Assembly: GCA_009699645.1 (NCBI GenBank)
Contig: WLNU01000017.1
Coordinates: 1-15,192, forward strand
Reading direction: 5' to 3'
Length of the DNA: 15,192 nt
Source of the DNA: Actinomycetota bacterium
GTDB lineage: Bacteria > Actinomycetota > Actinomycetes > Nanopelagicales > Nanopelagicaceae
Shown here: positions 1-8,072 of the stretch, piece after piece
How the letters are laid out: every line of letters begins with the position of its first letter
How positions within the stretch are numbered: position 1 is the first letter of the stretch
Notes under the pieces: generated by a model
The model's database searches: none
Told to the model about the DNA's origin: nothing
The model's input: only the letters and a program-made list of their open reading frames with translations
Translations under genes and position numbers: made by a program

Positions 1-1984
1 CCATGCGACGCTCACCATAGATAACTTGGCGCTGACGGTTCATGACATCGTCATACTTTAAAACATTTTTACGCATCTCAAAGTTCTGCGCCTCAACCTG
101 CGTCTGTGCAGAGCGAATTGCATTGCTCACCATCTTGGATTCAATTGGTTCATCCTCTGGAATACCAGCAGCTGATAAGAAGCGCTCGACCATTCCTGAG
201 TTAAATCGGCGCATGAGTTCGTCCTGCAACGAGAGGTAAAAGCGTGACTCACCAGGATCGCCCTGTCGACCTGAACGACCACGCAGCTGGTTGTCGATAC
301 GTCGAGACTCGTGGCGCTCGGTGCCTAATACGTAGAGACCTCCAAGTGCAATAACCTCTTCATGTCCCTTAGCAACGGCCGCCTTCTGTCGTGCAATCTC
401 ATCTGGCCAGGCCACTTCATATGCCTCGGCGTTATCGACCGGTGAAATTCCACGGCGTTGAAGTTCGAAGTCGGCCATGAACTCTGGGTTTCCACCGAGC
501 ATGATGTCAGTACCGCGACCTGCCATATTTGTTGCAACAGTGACTGCACCCAATACTCCGGCGCGCGCGATGATTGCAGCTTCGCGTTCATGGTGCTTGG
601 CGTTGAGAACTTCGTGAGGCACGCCAGATTTGCGCAAAAATGCCGAGAGCTCTTCAGATTTTTCAACACTGACTGTGCCGACTAATACAGGCTGTCCTTT
701 GCGATGCTTGTCGGCGATATCTGCAGTAACTGCTACAAATTTTCCCGCCTCTGATTTATAGACTAGATCTGCTTGATCGATACGGATCATTTCACGGTTA
801 GTAGGAATCGGAACAACACCGAGTTTATAGATCTGATAAAACTCTGAAGCCTCAGTCATAGCAGTACCAGTCATACCTGATAACTTGCCGTAGAGACGGA
901 AATAGTTCTGCAAAGTAATAGTTGCCAACGTCTGGTTTTCATCTTTAATCTCGATGCGCTCTTTAGCTTCAAGTGCTTGGTGGAGGCCTTCGCTATAGCG
1001 CCGGCCGGCTAACATTCGGCCCGTATGCTCATCAACGATTAAAAGCTCGCCATTCATAACCACATAATCCTTGTCGCGCTTAAAGAGCTCTTTGGCACGC
1101 ACTGCATTGTTGAGATAGCCGATCATCGGAGTATTTGCCGCCTCATAGAGGTTGCCGATCTGCAACAACTCTTCGACTTTAGTTACGCCATCTTCTAAAA
1201 TTCCAACGGTTTTTTTCTTTTCATCGACTTCGTAGTGCACATCGCGCTGCAATTTTCCAACGTGATTTGCGAATTCGACGTACCACTTAGTGGCCTTATC
1301 GGCAGGTCCACTGATAATTAAAGGAGTACGAGCTTCGTCAATTAAAATTGAGTCGACCTCATCGACTACTGCAAAGAAGTGATCGCGCTGTACACACTCT
1401 TCGAGTGACCAGGCCATGTTGTCGCGTAGATAATCAAAGCCAAACTCATTATTAGTTCCATACGTAATATCGGCTAAATAAGCCTCTCGTCTTTGCGCAG
1501 GTGTCATGTTGGCAAGAATTACTCCAACTTTTAAACCTAAGAAGCGATGGATACGTCCCATCCATTCACTATCGCGCTCTGCTAAATAATCATTAGTTGT
1601 AACAACGTGCACGCCGCGTCCTGCTAAAGCGTTGAGATAGGAGGGTAGAGTTGCAACCAGAGTCTTACCTTCTCCGGTACGCATTTCAGCGATATTGCCA
1701 CGGTGAAGGGCGGCACCGCCCATTAATTGAACGTCATAGTGGCGCTGGCCCAAGGTTCGCTTGGCCGCTTCGCGGACAACGGCAAATGCCTCGGGCAACA
1801 ACTCATCTAGGCTTTCGCCCTCTGAAAATCGCTTCTGAAAGAGCGCTGTCTGTGCACGCAGATCGGCATCAGAGAGTGCGCTAATGCGGGCCTCATGTCC
1901 ATTGACAACGGCAACGACCTTGCCGAGTTCGCGTAAGAGGCGTCCTTCACCTGCACGCAAAATCCTGTCAAAAAACGCTGGCAT
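1..1984 (-). CDS. secA: Preprotein translocase ATPase SecA (3' part beyond the left edge)
   Basis: SecA is the cytoplasmic motor that pushes unfolded preproteins through the SecYEG channel using ATP. The first 661 residues are in the window, and the C-terminus is cut off by the left edge. The N-terminus ([15 protein letters not shown]) starts like actinobacterial SecA1. Visible motifs are Walker A RTGEGKT at residues 102-108, the DEVD box (motif II) at 208-211, and NMAGRGTDI at about 486-494. [12 protein letters not shown] helicase motif and the [11 protein letters not shown] stretch lie near the left edge. The ATG at 1984 is chosen because GAGAGG sits 8 bases upstream and the N-terminus aligns with the family. 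It follows comF by 39 bases. In mycobacteria hpf lies between these two genes; here it is absent. Housekeeping SecA1 rather than accessory SecA2 is inferred from the neighbourhood and from the N-terminal similarity. Confidence 0.97.
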   Translation of the reverse strand, partial: MPAFFDRILRAGEGRLLRELGKVVAVVNGHEARISALSDADLRAQTALFQKRFSEGESLDELLPEAFAVVREAAKRTLGQRHYDVQLMGGAALHRGNIAEMRTGEGKTLVATLPSYLNALAGRGVHVVTTNDYLAERDSEWMGRIHRFLGLKVGVILANMTPAQRREAYLADITYGTNNEFGFDYLRDNMAWSLEECVQRDHFFAVVDEVDSILIDEARTPLIISGPADKATKWYVEFANHVGKLQRDVHYEVDEKKKTVGILEDGVTKVEELLQIGNLYEAANTPMIGYLNNAVRAKELFKRDKDYVVMNGELLIVDEHTGRMLAGRRYSEGLHQALEAKERIEIKDENQTLATITLQNYFRLYGKLSGMTGTAMTEASEFYQIYKLGVVPIPTNREMIRIDQADLVYKSEAGKFVAVTADIADKHRKGQPVLVGTVSVEKSEELSAFLRKSGVPHEVLNAKHHEREAAIIARAGVLGAVTVATNMAGRGTDIMLGGNPEFMADFELQRRGISPVDNAEAYEVAWPDEIARQKAAVAKGHEEVIALGGLYVLGTERHESRRIDNQLRGRSGRQGDPGESRFYLSLQDELMRRFNSGMVERFLSAAGIPEDEPIESKMVSNAIRSAQTQVEAQNFEMRKNVLKYDDVMNRQRQVIYGERRM

Positions 1985-1992
1985 CGCTGGAA

Positions 1993-1998
1993 CCTCTC
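1993..1998 (-). promoter_or_regulatory. Ribosome binding site of secA
   Basis: GAGAGG on the minus strand, 8 bases before the ATG at 1984. It fixes the secA start. A stronger AGGAGGG lies further upstream at 2019-2025, but it is too far from this ATG or from an in-frame GTG at 2002 (16 bases). Confidence 0.6.
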
Positions 1999-2023
1999 GC
2001 ACTTCATGGCTGAATCAACCCTC

Positions 2024-2659
2024 CTATCGTAGAGGTTGGGCCACACAAGCGGTAACCGAGGCAAGGGGGCGAAAACCCTGGTTCGTAAGGGCTCTGGCCG
2101 CCTCGCTCAAGGTGGCACCGGTCGTGATTACATCATCGATGAGTATGAGATCCCCGCGTGGATATGCACCTGTCTTGAGAGCAAATGCGCCCTGCACATT
2201 GCGAGCACGTGCGGAGGCATGTAAGCCACTCTGGTCACGAACTTTTCGCACGAGCTCGAGAGAATCAGATACTGGGTAGCCCGTGCGCAGCGAAATACTG
2301 CCAACGATATCGACAATAAAACTACGACCACGTCGACGACGAGCAGAAGCTGACGATGGGATAGGGACTAATCGAATATTGTGTTTATCGAAATTGCCTT
2401 GCAATAAAACATGCACGATTGCATCAATGATGAGCGCATCGGCGCCTTTTAAGCCATTCTCTTTTGCAGCCAGAACGATTTTGCTAGCCGTTTGTGAATA
2501 CAGTACTGCTGAATGGACCCGTAACTGCGAAATATGTGTCGAGTAATAATGAGGATGCCATTCACGCCGACATGAAGAACAGATTGATAATCCAATTTCA
2601 TTACAGCCAAAACATCGAATTGGAAAGAGAAGCTGACTGAGCGCTTCAATCGCAGGCAT
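2024..2659 (-). CDS. comF: ComF family phosphoribosyltransferase-like protein
   Basis: A 211-residue ComF/GntX family protein. The N-terminal zinc finger is complete (C16, C19, C27, C30). The PRPP-binding loop is at 175-183 (DDVITTGAT). The family signatures PIPSS followed by an Arg-rich stretch (about 99-112) and QSGL...R..N..GAF (143-159) are present. In naturally competent bacteria ComF acts in the cytoplasm on incoming single-stranded DNA. Many non-competent bacteria carry it too, and its biochemical role remains unclear. Length is normal. The ATG at 2659 puts the zinc finger at the usual distance from the N-terminus. No Shine-Dalgarno sequence is visible before it, while a TATAAC box lies 8 bases upstream, so the transcript may be leaderless. 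The gene sits between mtrB and secA, as in mycobacteria (Rv3242c), but without lpqB and hpf on its flanks. Confidence 0.93.
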   Translation of the reverse strand: MPAIEALSQLLFPIRCFGCNEIGLSICSSCRREWHPHYYSTHISQLRVHSAVLYSQTASKIVLAAKENGLKGADALIIDAIVHVLLQGNFDKHNIRLVPIPSSASARRRRGRSFIVDIVGSISLRTGYPVSDSLELVRKVRDQSGLHASARARNVQGAFALKTGAYPRGDLILIDDVITTGATLSEAARALTNQGFRPLASVTACVAQPLR

Positions 2660-2667
2660 TGATCAAG

Positions 2668-2673
2668 GTTATA
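2668..2673 (-). promoter_or_regulatory. Possible -10 box for a leaderless comF transcript
   Basis: TATAAC on the minus strand, with its last base 8 nucleotides before the comF ATG. That spacing would put the transcription start at or next to the A of ATG. There is no purine-rich ribosome binding site in the 48-base gap, and leaderless mRNAs are common in Actinobacteria. No convincing -35 box is seen, so this is a weak call. Confidence 0.35.
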
Positions 2674-2707
2674 AGCCAGAAACAAGGCTCACATCTGCTT
2701 GTGGAAA

Positions 2708-4258
2708 CTACTCGTAAAAATCATCGGGCTGCAGCTTTATCAAACGGGCTGTGACCTGTTCCCTAGCTTGCCGCGGAAGTGTCAGTACAAAGTGTGCGCC
2801 TTTACCTGGTCTGCCCCAGGCTTCCAGCTCCCCGTTATGCAAACGTGCGTCCTCGAGTGCGATGGAGAGCCCTAGGCCAGTTCCTCCACGCGTACGTGCG
2901 CGCGAAGGATCGGCGCGCCAGAATCGATCAAAGACTCGCATCAATGTTGATTCATCTAGTCCAATACCAAAGTCACGGACGCCTATCGCTACATCATGAT
3001 CGCTTGCAACGATCGAAACCGCGACTGGTTTTTCCTCGGCGTGATCGATTGCGTTGAAAAATAAGTTGCGCAAAATACGCTCAACTCTTCGTATATCGGC
3101 CTTTATAGTGATGGTTTCTGCGATCGCATAGATTCGAAGCTCCGTGGAGCGCTCTTTGGCAACAAGAGCCAAATCATTGGCGCAGCGATTGGCTAGTTCG
3201 ACAAGATCGAAGTCAACGGCTTCGAGTACGGCAACCTCGGCATCGAAGCGGCTAATTTCAAGTAAATCTTCGAGTAGTCGTTCAAATCGATCGAGCTGAG
3301 CGACCATAAGCTCAGAGCTTCGCGCGATATTGGGGTCAAAACCATCGCGTGCTGAGTTAATGATCTCAGATGCCATTCGCAACGTTGTGAGCGGAGTGCG
3401 CAGTTCATGCGAGACATCAGATACAAATCGCTGCTGAACGCGAGAGAGGTTTTCAAGTCGGGCAATCTGTTTTTCAAGAGATTCGGCCATTTCGTTAAAT
3501 GCATTACCTAGGGTCGATATCTCATCCTCAGAACGCACATTCATGCGCTCAGAGAAATTACCAGCGGTGAACTGAGTTGCAATTAGCGCTGCTTGACGAA
3601 CAGGACGGACAACTTGTCTGAGCACAAGCGCAGTAATTAGCCCAATAAGAATGATTAAAAAGAGACCTGTGAGTAATAGATAACTTTCGATAAGCTTAAG
3701 TGTCGTATTTTGATTGACGAGTGAGTAAAGAATATACATCTCGTACTCGCCTGCGTTAGGAATCGTTACTTTCTGTCCTACCGCCAACCCTGCAATGCGG
3801 GAGCCATTGACATAATTAATCGTGATGTAACTAAATGCAAAATCATCATTTTTACGGGTTTTCTCACTTAAATACTCTGGGATAGAATTAGGGTCCACTA
3901 AGTTAGATGTAATTTCATAATTATTTTTTCTAGAGTTTTCAGGACTTTTTAAGAATACAACTTCGCGTGCATTCTCATTTGTCGTCAACGATGTTGTGGA
4001 GGCAATTATGTCATCAATAACTTTTCTTACTGCGGTATTTTTTTCACCTTGTGCTAAAAGAAATCGGTACTGAGCGCTAAAAATTGTAGAGTTCGCCTCA
4101 ACGATGGATGACTGAAGATTTACCTTTTTAATGCCTGCAGATAACTGTGAATTAAGCGCTGATCCGGCGACATAAATGACGCCCAGGCACAATACAAGAG
4201 TTGAAATAATTACTTTAGGCGCTAGTGATTTACGAAATACAGAGAAGAGGCGGTTCAT
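2708..4258 (-). CDS. mtrB: Sensor histidine kinase MtrB
   Basis: Membrane sensor kinase partner of MtrA, 516 residues. Layout: short cytoplasmic N-terminus; TM helix about 16-36; extracytoplasmic sensor region about 37-190; second TM helix about 193-213; HAMP about 214-266; HisKA with phospho-acceptor H284 in VSHELRTP; and a HATPase domain. The HATPase has an N box (N398, N402), DFGIGL at 429-434, DRFWRAD at 444-450 and GGTGLGLSI at 458-466. All catalytic motifs are intact, so it should be active. The start lies 3 bases after the mtrA stop, with GGGAGG inside the end of mtrA, so the two are translated together. From memory the mycobacterial protein is somewhat longer; here both the sensor loop and the C-terminal tail look short. 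The partner lipoprotein gene lpqB does not follow it. The sensor-loop coding region is clearly more AT-rich than its surroundings. Confidence 0.95.
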   Translation of the reverse strand: MNRLFSVFRKSLAPKVIISTLVLCLGVIYVAGSALNSQLSAGIKKVNLQSSIVEANSTIFSAQYRFLLAQGEKNTAVRKVIDDIIASTTSLTTNENAREVVFLKSPENSRKNNYEITSNLVDPNSIPEYLSEKTRKNDDFAFSYITINYVNGSRIAGLAVGQKVTIPNAGEYEMYILYSLVNQNTTLKLIESYLLLTGLFLIILIGLITALVLRQVVRPVRQAALIATQFTAGNFSERMNVRSEDEISTLGNAFNEMAESLEKQIARLENLSRVQQRFVSDVSHELRTPLTTLRMASEIINSARDGFDPNIARSSELMVAQLDRFERLLEDLLEISRFDAEVAVLEAVDFDLVELANRCANDLALVAKERSTELRIYAIAETITIKADIRRVERILRNLFFNAIDHAEEKPVAVSIVASDHDVAIGVRDFGIGLDESTLMRVFDRFWRADPSRARTRGGTGLGLSIALEDARLHNGELEAWGRPGKGAHFVLTLPRQAREQVTARLIKLQPDDFYE

Positions 4259-4261
4259 GAA

Positions 4262-4948
4262 CTACGAACCTCCCATCACTCCAGCTTTATATCCAACACC
4301 GCGCACAGTTACGACAATCTCTGGTCGCTCTGCATCGTGCTCGATCTTGGCACGCAACCTCTGAACATGGACATTGACTAAGCGTGTATCGGTTGAGTGG
4401 CGATATCCCCATACTTCGCTGAGCAGTGCATCGCGTGAGAATACCCGCCCAGGCTCTTTTGCAAGGGCTACCAATAAATCAAACTCCAGACGCGTAAGGG
4501 CAATCTGTCTTTCCGCACGTTGAACTTGATGGGCCGTGACATCAATTGCTAAATCCCCAATAGTGAGCAGTCCTGAGATCTCAGTGTTTGTACGTCGTAG
4601 GCGGGTGCGAATTCGTGCAACGAGTTCAGATGGATGTTTAAAGGGTTTAACCATGTAATCATCGGCTCCGGCTTCAAGGCCTCGCACTACATCGTGCGAG
4701 TCGCCTTTAGCGCTGAGCATAATTATTGGCACCATGGATTCGGCTCGGATTAATCGACAGACTTCGATTCCATCGAGTCCTGGCAACATGACATCGAGTA
4801 GAACTAAGTCCGGCGGATTATTACGAAAAACATCGAGTGCTTCATCTCCGCGACTTACAAGGTCGACGTCGATTCCTGCTCCAGTTAAAACAATGCCGAG
4901 CATTTCTGAAAGGTCTTGATCGTCATCGACAACCATAACCAAGGTCAT
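4262..4948 (-). CDS. mtrA: DNA-binding response regulator MtrA
   Basis: OmpR/PhoB-type response regulator, 228 residues, partner of MtrB. The receiver domain (about 1-118) has the acidic pocket D8/D9, phospho-acceptor D52 in LLDVMLPGLDG, S79 and K101 (VKPF). The winged-helix DNA-binding domain (about 131-225) has EVWGYRHSTDTRLVNVHVQR as its recognition-helix region, which is close to mycobacterial and streptomycete MtrA. In Actinobacteria MtrA controls genes for cell division, cell wall metabolism and replication control. The start ATG overlaps the ahcY stop by one base (TAATG), so translation is probably coupled to ahcY. In M. tuberculosis tmk lies between these genes; it is absent here. All phosphorylation residues are present. 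Confidence 0.96.
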   Translation of the reverse strand: MTLVMVVDDDQDLSEMLGIVLTGAGIDVDLVSRGDEALDVFRNNPPDLVLLDVMLPGLDGIEVCRLIRAESMVPIIMLSAKGDSHDVVRGLEAGADDYMVKPFKHPSELVARIRTRLRRTNTEISGLLTIGDLAIDVTAHQVQRAERQIALTRLEFDLLVALAKEPGRVFSRDALLSEVWGYRHSTDTRLVNVHVQRLRAKIEHDAERPEIVVTVRGVGYKAGVMGGS

Positions 4949-6234
4949 TAGCTACCGTGCTCCCAAGAGTTCAAGTACATATCCTGTGCAGGTGTAAGAA
5001 CATCGATATGTCCGCCCATGCTAATCAGCTTCAGGCTTGCAACTTCCTTATCGATATATGTTGGAACATCATGAACACCAGGCTTTAAGTTCTTGGCCTC
5101 TTTAACCAAGTACTCAGCTGTGAGTGCTTGATCTGAGAACGACATATCCATAACTGATGCTGGGTGGCCTTCGGCAGCGCCTAAGTTAACTAAGCGACCC
5201 TCTGCAAGAAGTAGTAAGCGTCGGCCATCGGCCAAGACGTACTCATCTGTTTGGTGGCGCATCTTTGCGTTCTTAGCCTTTGAGTTTTGCTCAAGCCAGG
5301 CAACATCGATTTCAATATCAAAGTGACCGGAGTTAGCCATGATTGCGCCATCCTTCATCACTTGGAAATGCTCTTCACGAAGCACGTCACGGTTACCGGT
5401 TACGGTAATAAAGACATCGCCTACCTTTGCTGCATCGATCATTGGCATAACACGGAAGCCTTGCATCATGGCATCGAGTGCCTTAGTTGGGTCGATCTCA
5501 GTGATGATGACATCGGCGCCCATTCCCTTAGCGCGCTCTGCAACTCCCTTGCCGCAATATCCAAAGCCCGCGACAACCAGAATTCGCCCTGCAAGTAAAA
5601 AGTTAGTTGAACGAAAAACGGCGTCGAGTGTTGATTGACCAGTGCCGTAGCGATTATCAAACATGTGCTTTGTATCTGTGTCGTTAACAGCAATCATCGG
5701 GAACTGTAGTGCGCCATCCTTCGCCATCTGATTAAGGCGGATAACACCCGTGGTCGTTTCCTCACATCCACCTGCGATATTTGGAATTAGCTCTTTGCGT
5801 GTTGTATGAAGCGTGTTAACGAGGTCGCAACCATCGTCGAATACTTGGTGAGGTGCGATATCAAGGGCTGCATTGATGTGTGTGTAGTAGCCATCGCGAT
5901 CAACGGCATTACGTGCAAATACAGAGATTCCATATTCGTGGACAAGAGCTGCAGCGGTGTCATCCTGAGTTGAGAGTGGATTTGAGGCACACAGTGCGAT
6001 CTCAGCGCCTCCTGCCTTTAAAACACGCATAAGGTTTGCTGTCTCGGTTGTGACGTGCATACATGCAGCGATTCGAACGCCAGCAAATGGTTGTGACTTT
6101 TCAAAACGCTCACGAATCTGAGCAAGAACTGGCATGTTGCGCTCTGCCCACTCGATGCGCTTTCGACCTTGGGATGCAAGGGATGCATCGGCGATGTCAT
6201 GGCGTGGAAGAGTTGAAGTAACTGGTGAGTTCAC
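4948..6234 (-). CDS. ahcY: Adenosylhomocysteinase (S-adenosyl-L-homocysteine hydrolase), short form
   Basis: Cytoplasmic NAD-dependent enzyme that splits S-adenosylhomocysteine into adenosine and homocysteine, closing the methylation cycle. 428 residues. Conserved sites include H60 ([10 protein letters not shown]), D134, E158/E159 (GGCEETTTG), K189 and D193 ([12 protein letters not shown]), NRYGTGQST at 194-202, the NAD-binding loop GFGYCGKG at 223-230, and H357 in [16 protein letters not shown]. The start is GTG at 6234, with AAGGGAGC about 8 bases upstream; no in-frame ATG is available nearby. The enzyme is shorter than the roughly 480-490 residue form typical of Actinobacteria. It lacks the usual C-terminal Lys...Tyr tail (it ends NSWEHGS), and the cofactor loop reads GYCGKG rather than GDVGKG. 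These traits recall archaeal and Thermotoga-type enzymes. It lies 48 bases after manB and overlaps mtrA by one base. Confidence 0.96.
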   Translation of the reverse strand: MNSPVTSTLPRHDIADASLASQGRKRIEWAERNMPVLAQIRERFEKSQPFAGVRIAACMHVTTETANLMRVLKAGGAEIALCASNPLSTQDDTAAALVHEYGISVFARNAVDRDGYYTHINAALDIAPHQVFDDGCDLVNTLHTTRKELIPNIAGGCEETTTGVIRLNQMAKDGALQFPMIAVNDTDTKHMFDNRYGTGQSTLDAVFRSTNFLLAGRILVVAGFGYCGKGVAERAKGMGADVIITEIDPTKALDAMMQGFRVMPMIDAAKVGDVFITVTGNRDVLREEHFQVMKDGAIMANSGHFDIEIDVAWLEQNSKAKNAKMRHQTDEYVLADGRRLLLLAEGRLVNLGAAEGHPASVMDMSFSDQALTAEYLVKEAKNLKPGVHDVPTYIDKEVASLKLISMGGHIDVLTPAQDMYLNSWEHGS

Positions 6235-6282
6235 GAAAAGCTCCCTTATGGATGAATGTGTAGGTGCTTAGGTTACAGGCGT

Positions 6283-7644
6283 TTAGGCCAAAGCGAGTAA
6301 TGAGAGAAGCTCATCACGTAGCTTTTTCATGGCCGCGGCCGTCTTGGCCTCAACGTTAAGGCGCAATAGGGGCTCGGTATTTGATGGCCGCAGATTAAAC
6401 CACCATGTGTCGCCAATAACACTAAGTCCATCGAGGTGATCGACCTCAACTGCCTTGCGCATCGCGAAGGCTTTCTCAACACCGGCCATCGCCGCCTGTG
6501 CATCATTGACCTTTGAGTTTATTTCGCCACTGCATACATAGCGCTGATACGGCGCCAAGATCTGCGAGATCGATTTCTTTCTCTCTCCAAGGGCTGCGAT
6601 TGCATGAAGGGCGGCCAGTGCTCCAGAGTCGGCGCGCCAAAAATCTTTAAAGTAAAAGTGGCCTGAGTGCTCACCACCAAAGATGGCCTCACTCTCGGCC
6701 ATCATCGCTTTAATGTAGGAGTGCCCAACGCGACTGCGCAATCCAGTTCCACCATTTTCCTGAATTACTTCAAGGACTGCACGCGATGAGATTAAGTTAT
6801 AGATAATTGTTGATCCGGGATGCTTGACTAACTCGCGGTGGGCTATCAAAGATGTGAGATCAGATGGATTAATGGCCTGGCCATTTTCATCAACTAGGAA
6901 ACACCTATCTGCATCACCATCAAATGCCAGTCCTAAATCTGCTTTGTGTTTCTTTACCGCGCGTTGTAAATCGCGCAGATTATCTGGATCTATGGGATTA
7001 GCCTCGTGATTAGGAAAACTGCCATCGAGCTCGTAATACATAGGAATTACAGTGCAGTTGAGTCGAGCGAAAATTGCAGGAGCGGTATGCCCAGCCATTC
7101 CATTTCCCGCATCGATTACAAGGGTCAGTGGGCGGATTGAATCGAGATTAACTAGGCTCAATAAGTGATCTACGTACTCTTCGAGCATCTCCTTCTTTGT
7201 TTCAACACCCACTGAGCGAATTTCAAGTGGCGAGCCATGGCGAACAAATCTTTCAATTACTTGAAGCCCAGACTCTTTGCCTATAGGGCGAGCCCCACTC
7301 AGACATAGTTTTATCCCGTTATAAGCGGCAGGGTTATGGCTTGCAGTAAACATCGCACCTGGTAGTCCGAGTTTTCCAGAGGCGAAATACAACATATCCG
7401 TTGAGGATAATCCGATACGAATTACATCAAGGCCTGTAGCTGTAACACCGGCAGAGAAGGCATCTGCTAATGCCGGCGATGATGGACGCATATCTTGAGC
7501 TACTACAACGGTTGCAGGTTGGCGCTCTTGTTGTAAGAAGCGCGCAAAAGCTAAGCCCGTTGCAAATGTAAAATCAGGTGTTATCTCAGAGTCAACGAGT
7601 CCACGAATATCGTAGGCCTTAAAAATATTCGGAGTCTGGTTCAT
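6283..7644 (-). CDS. manB: Phosphomannomutase / phosphoglucomutase
   Basis: Alpha-D-phosphohexomutase, 453 residues. It interconverts mannose-6-phosphate and mannose-1-phosphate, and possibly the glucose phosphates, in the cytoplasm. All four active-site loops are visible: the phosphoserine loop TASHNPAAYNG with S102; the metal-binding loop DGDADR at 242-247; the sugar-binding loop GGEHSGH at 323-329; and the phosphate-binding loop RPSNTEP at 419-425. The GEHSGH loop is typical of dual-specificity PMM/PGM enzymes. Start ATG at 7644 follows the DUF3499 stop by 9 bases and has AGGAG at the right distance. DUF3499 next to manB matches the mycobacterial order Rv3259-Rv3257c. With the nucleotidyltransferase at 12880-13887 it would supply GDP-mannose. 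No phosphomannose isomerase gene is in the window. Confidence 0.95.
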   Translation of the reverse strand: MNQTPNIFKAYDIRGLVDSEITPDFTFATGLAFARFLQQERQPATVVVAQDMRPSSPALADAFSAGVTATGLDVIRIGLSSTDMLYFASGKLGLPGAMFTASHNPAAYNGIKLCLSGARPIGKESGLQVIERFVRHGSPLEIRSVGVETKKEMLEEYVDHLLSLVNLDSIRPLTLVIDAGNGMAGHTAPAIFARLNCTVIPMYYELDGSFPNHEANPIDPDNLRDLQRAVKKHKADLGLAFDGDADRCFLVDENGQAINPSDLTSLIAHRELVKHPGSTIIYNLISSRAVLEVIQENGGTGLRSRVGHSYIKAMMAESEAIFGGEHSGHFYFKDFWRADSGALAALHAIAALGERKKSISQILAPYQRYVCSGEINSKVNDAQAAMAGVEKAFAMRKAVEVDHLDGLSVIGDTWWFNLRPSNTEPLLRLNVEAKTAAAMKKLRDELLSLLALA

Positions 7645-7653
7645 TTAAAGCTC

Positions 7654-8031
7654 CTACGATGGAACTGCTCGAAGATGACCTCTACGACCGATCTGAGTAT
7701 GAGAACTATCGTTATTCGTACTTTCTTGAGCATCAGTAGTGCTAGGTGGCATCGCAACTTCTCGCACCGCATCAGCTATTGCCATGAGGTCATCATCGGA
7801 TGGTCCTTGTTCTGCGCCAGATAACTCCTGTTTAATAACACTCCACCCATGTGGCACTTTTAATCGTTCGCCATGCATGACACATAAGTCATAGGCATGT
7901 GGTTCGCTAAAAGTTGCAAGTGGCCCAACAACGGCCATTGACTCGGCATAGACATAGGTAAGGGTCATCGTCGCAATAGAGCGACAGCCCACGCGCGAGC
8001 AGCCGCGCCCTAACTTTGCCTGTGAACTCAT
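7654..8031 (-). CDS. DUF3499 family small Cys/His protein
   Basis: A 125-residue conserved actinobacterial protein of unknown function, matching DUF3499 as I remember it. The conserved core is residues 8-63. It has a CX4C pair (C11, C16) followed by an aromatic stretch (TMTLTYVYAES) and a second pair, C50 and H53 (YDLCVMHGER). This is a likely single-metal, zinc-ribbon-like fold. The remainder (about 70-125) is polar and acidic, ending in a basic RRGHLRAVPS, and looks disordered. No signal peptide or TM helix is seen, so it is probably cytoplasmic. It lies 41 bases after DUF5719 and 9 bases before manB, within the glycosyltransferase/mannose block. From memory the family sits next to manB and whiB2 in mycobacteria as well. 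No function is assigned here. Confidence 0.88.
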   Translation of the reverse strand: MSSQAKLGRGCSRVGCRSIATMTLTYVYAESMAVVGPLATFSEPHAYDLCVMHGERLKVPHGWSVIKQELSGAEQGPSDDDLMAIADAVREVAMPPSTTDAQESTNNDSSHTQIGRRGHLRAVPS

Positions 8032-8072
8032 ACCTGCAAGATTAGTGGGCAGTTAGCCATTTCTTGGGATTG

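Noticed and set aside
1884..2279. 131-codon plus-strand open frame across the secA/comF junction
   Set aside because: Its product is rich in Arg, Ser and Thr without any family signature, and it runs opposite to two clear genes.
6235..6282. SAH or SAM riboswitch before ahcY
   Set aside because: Only 48 bases separate manB and ahcY, and I could not see the conserved paired core of either riboswitch class there.
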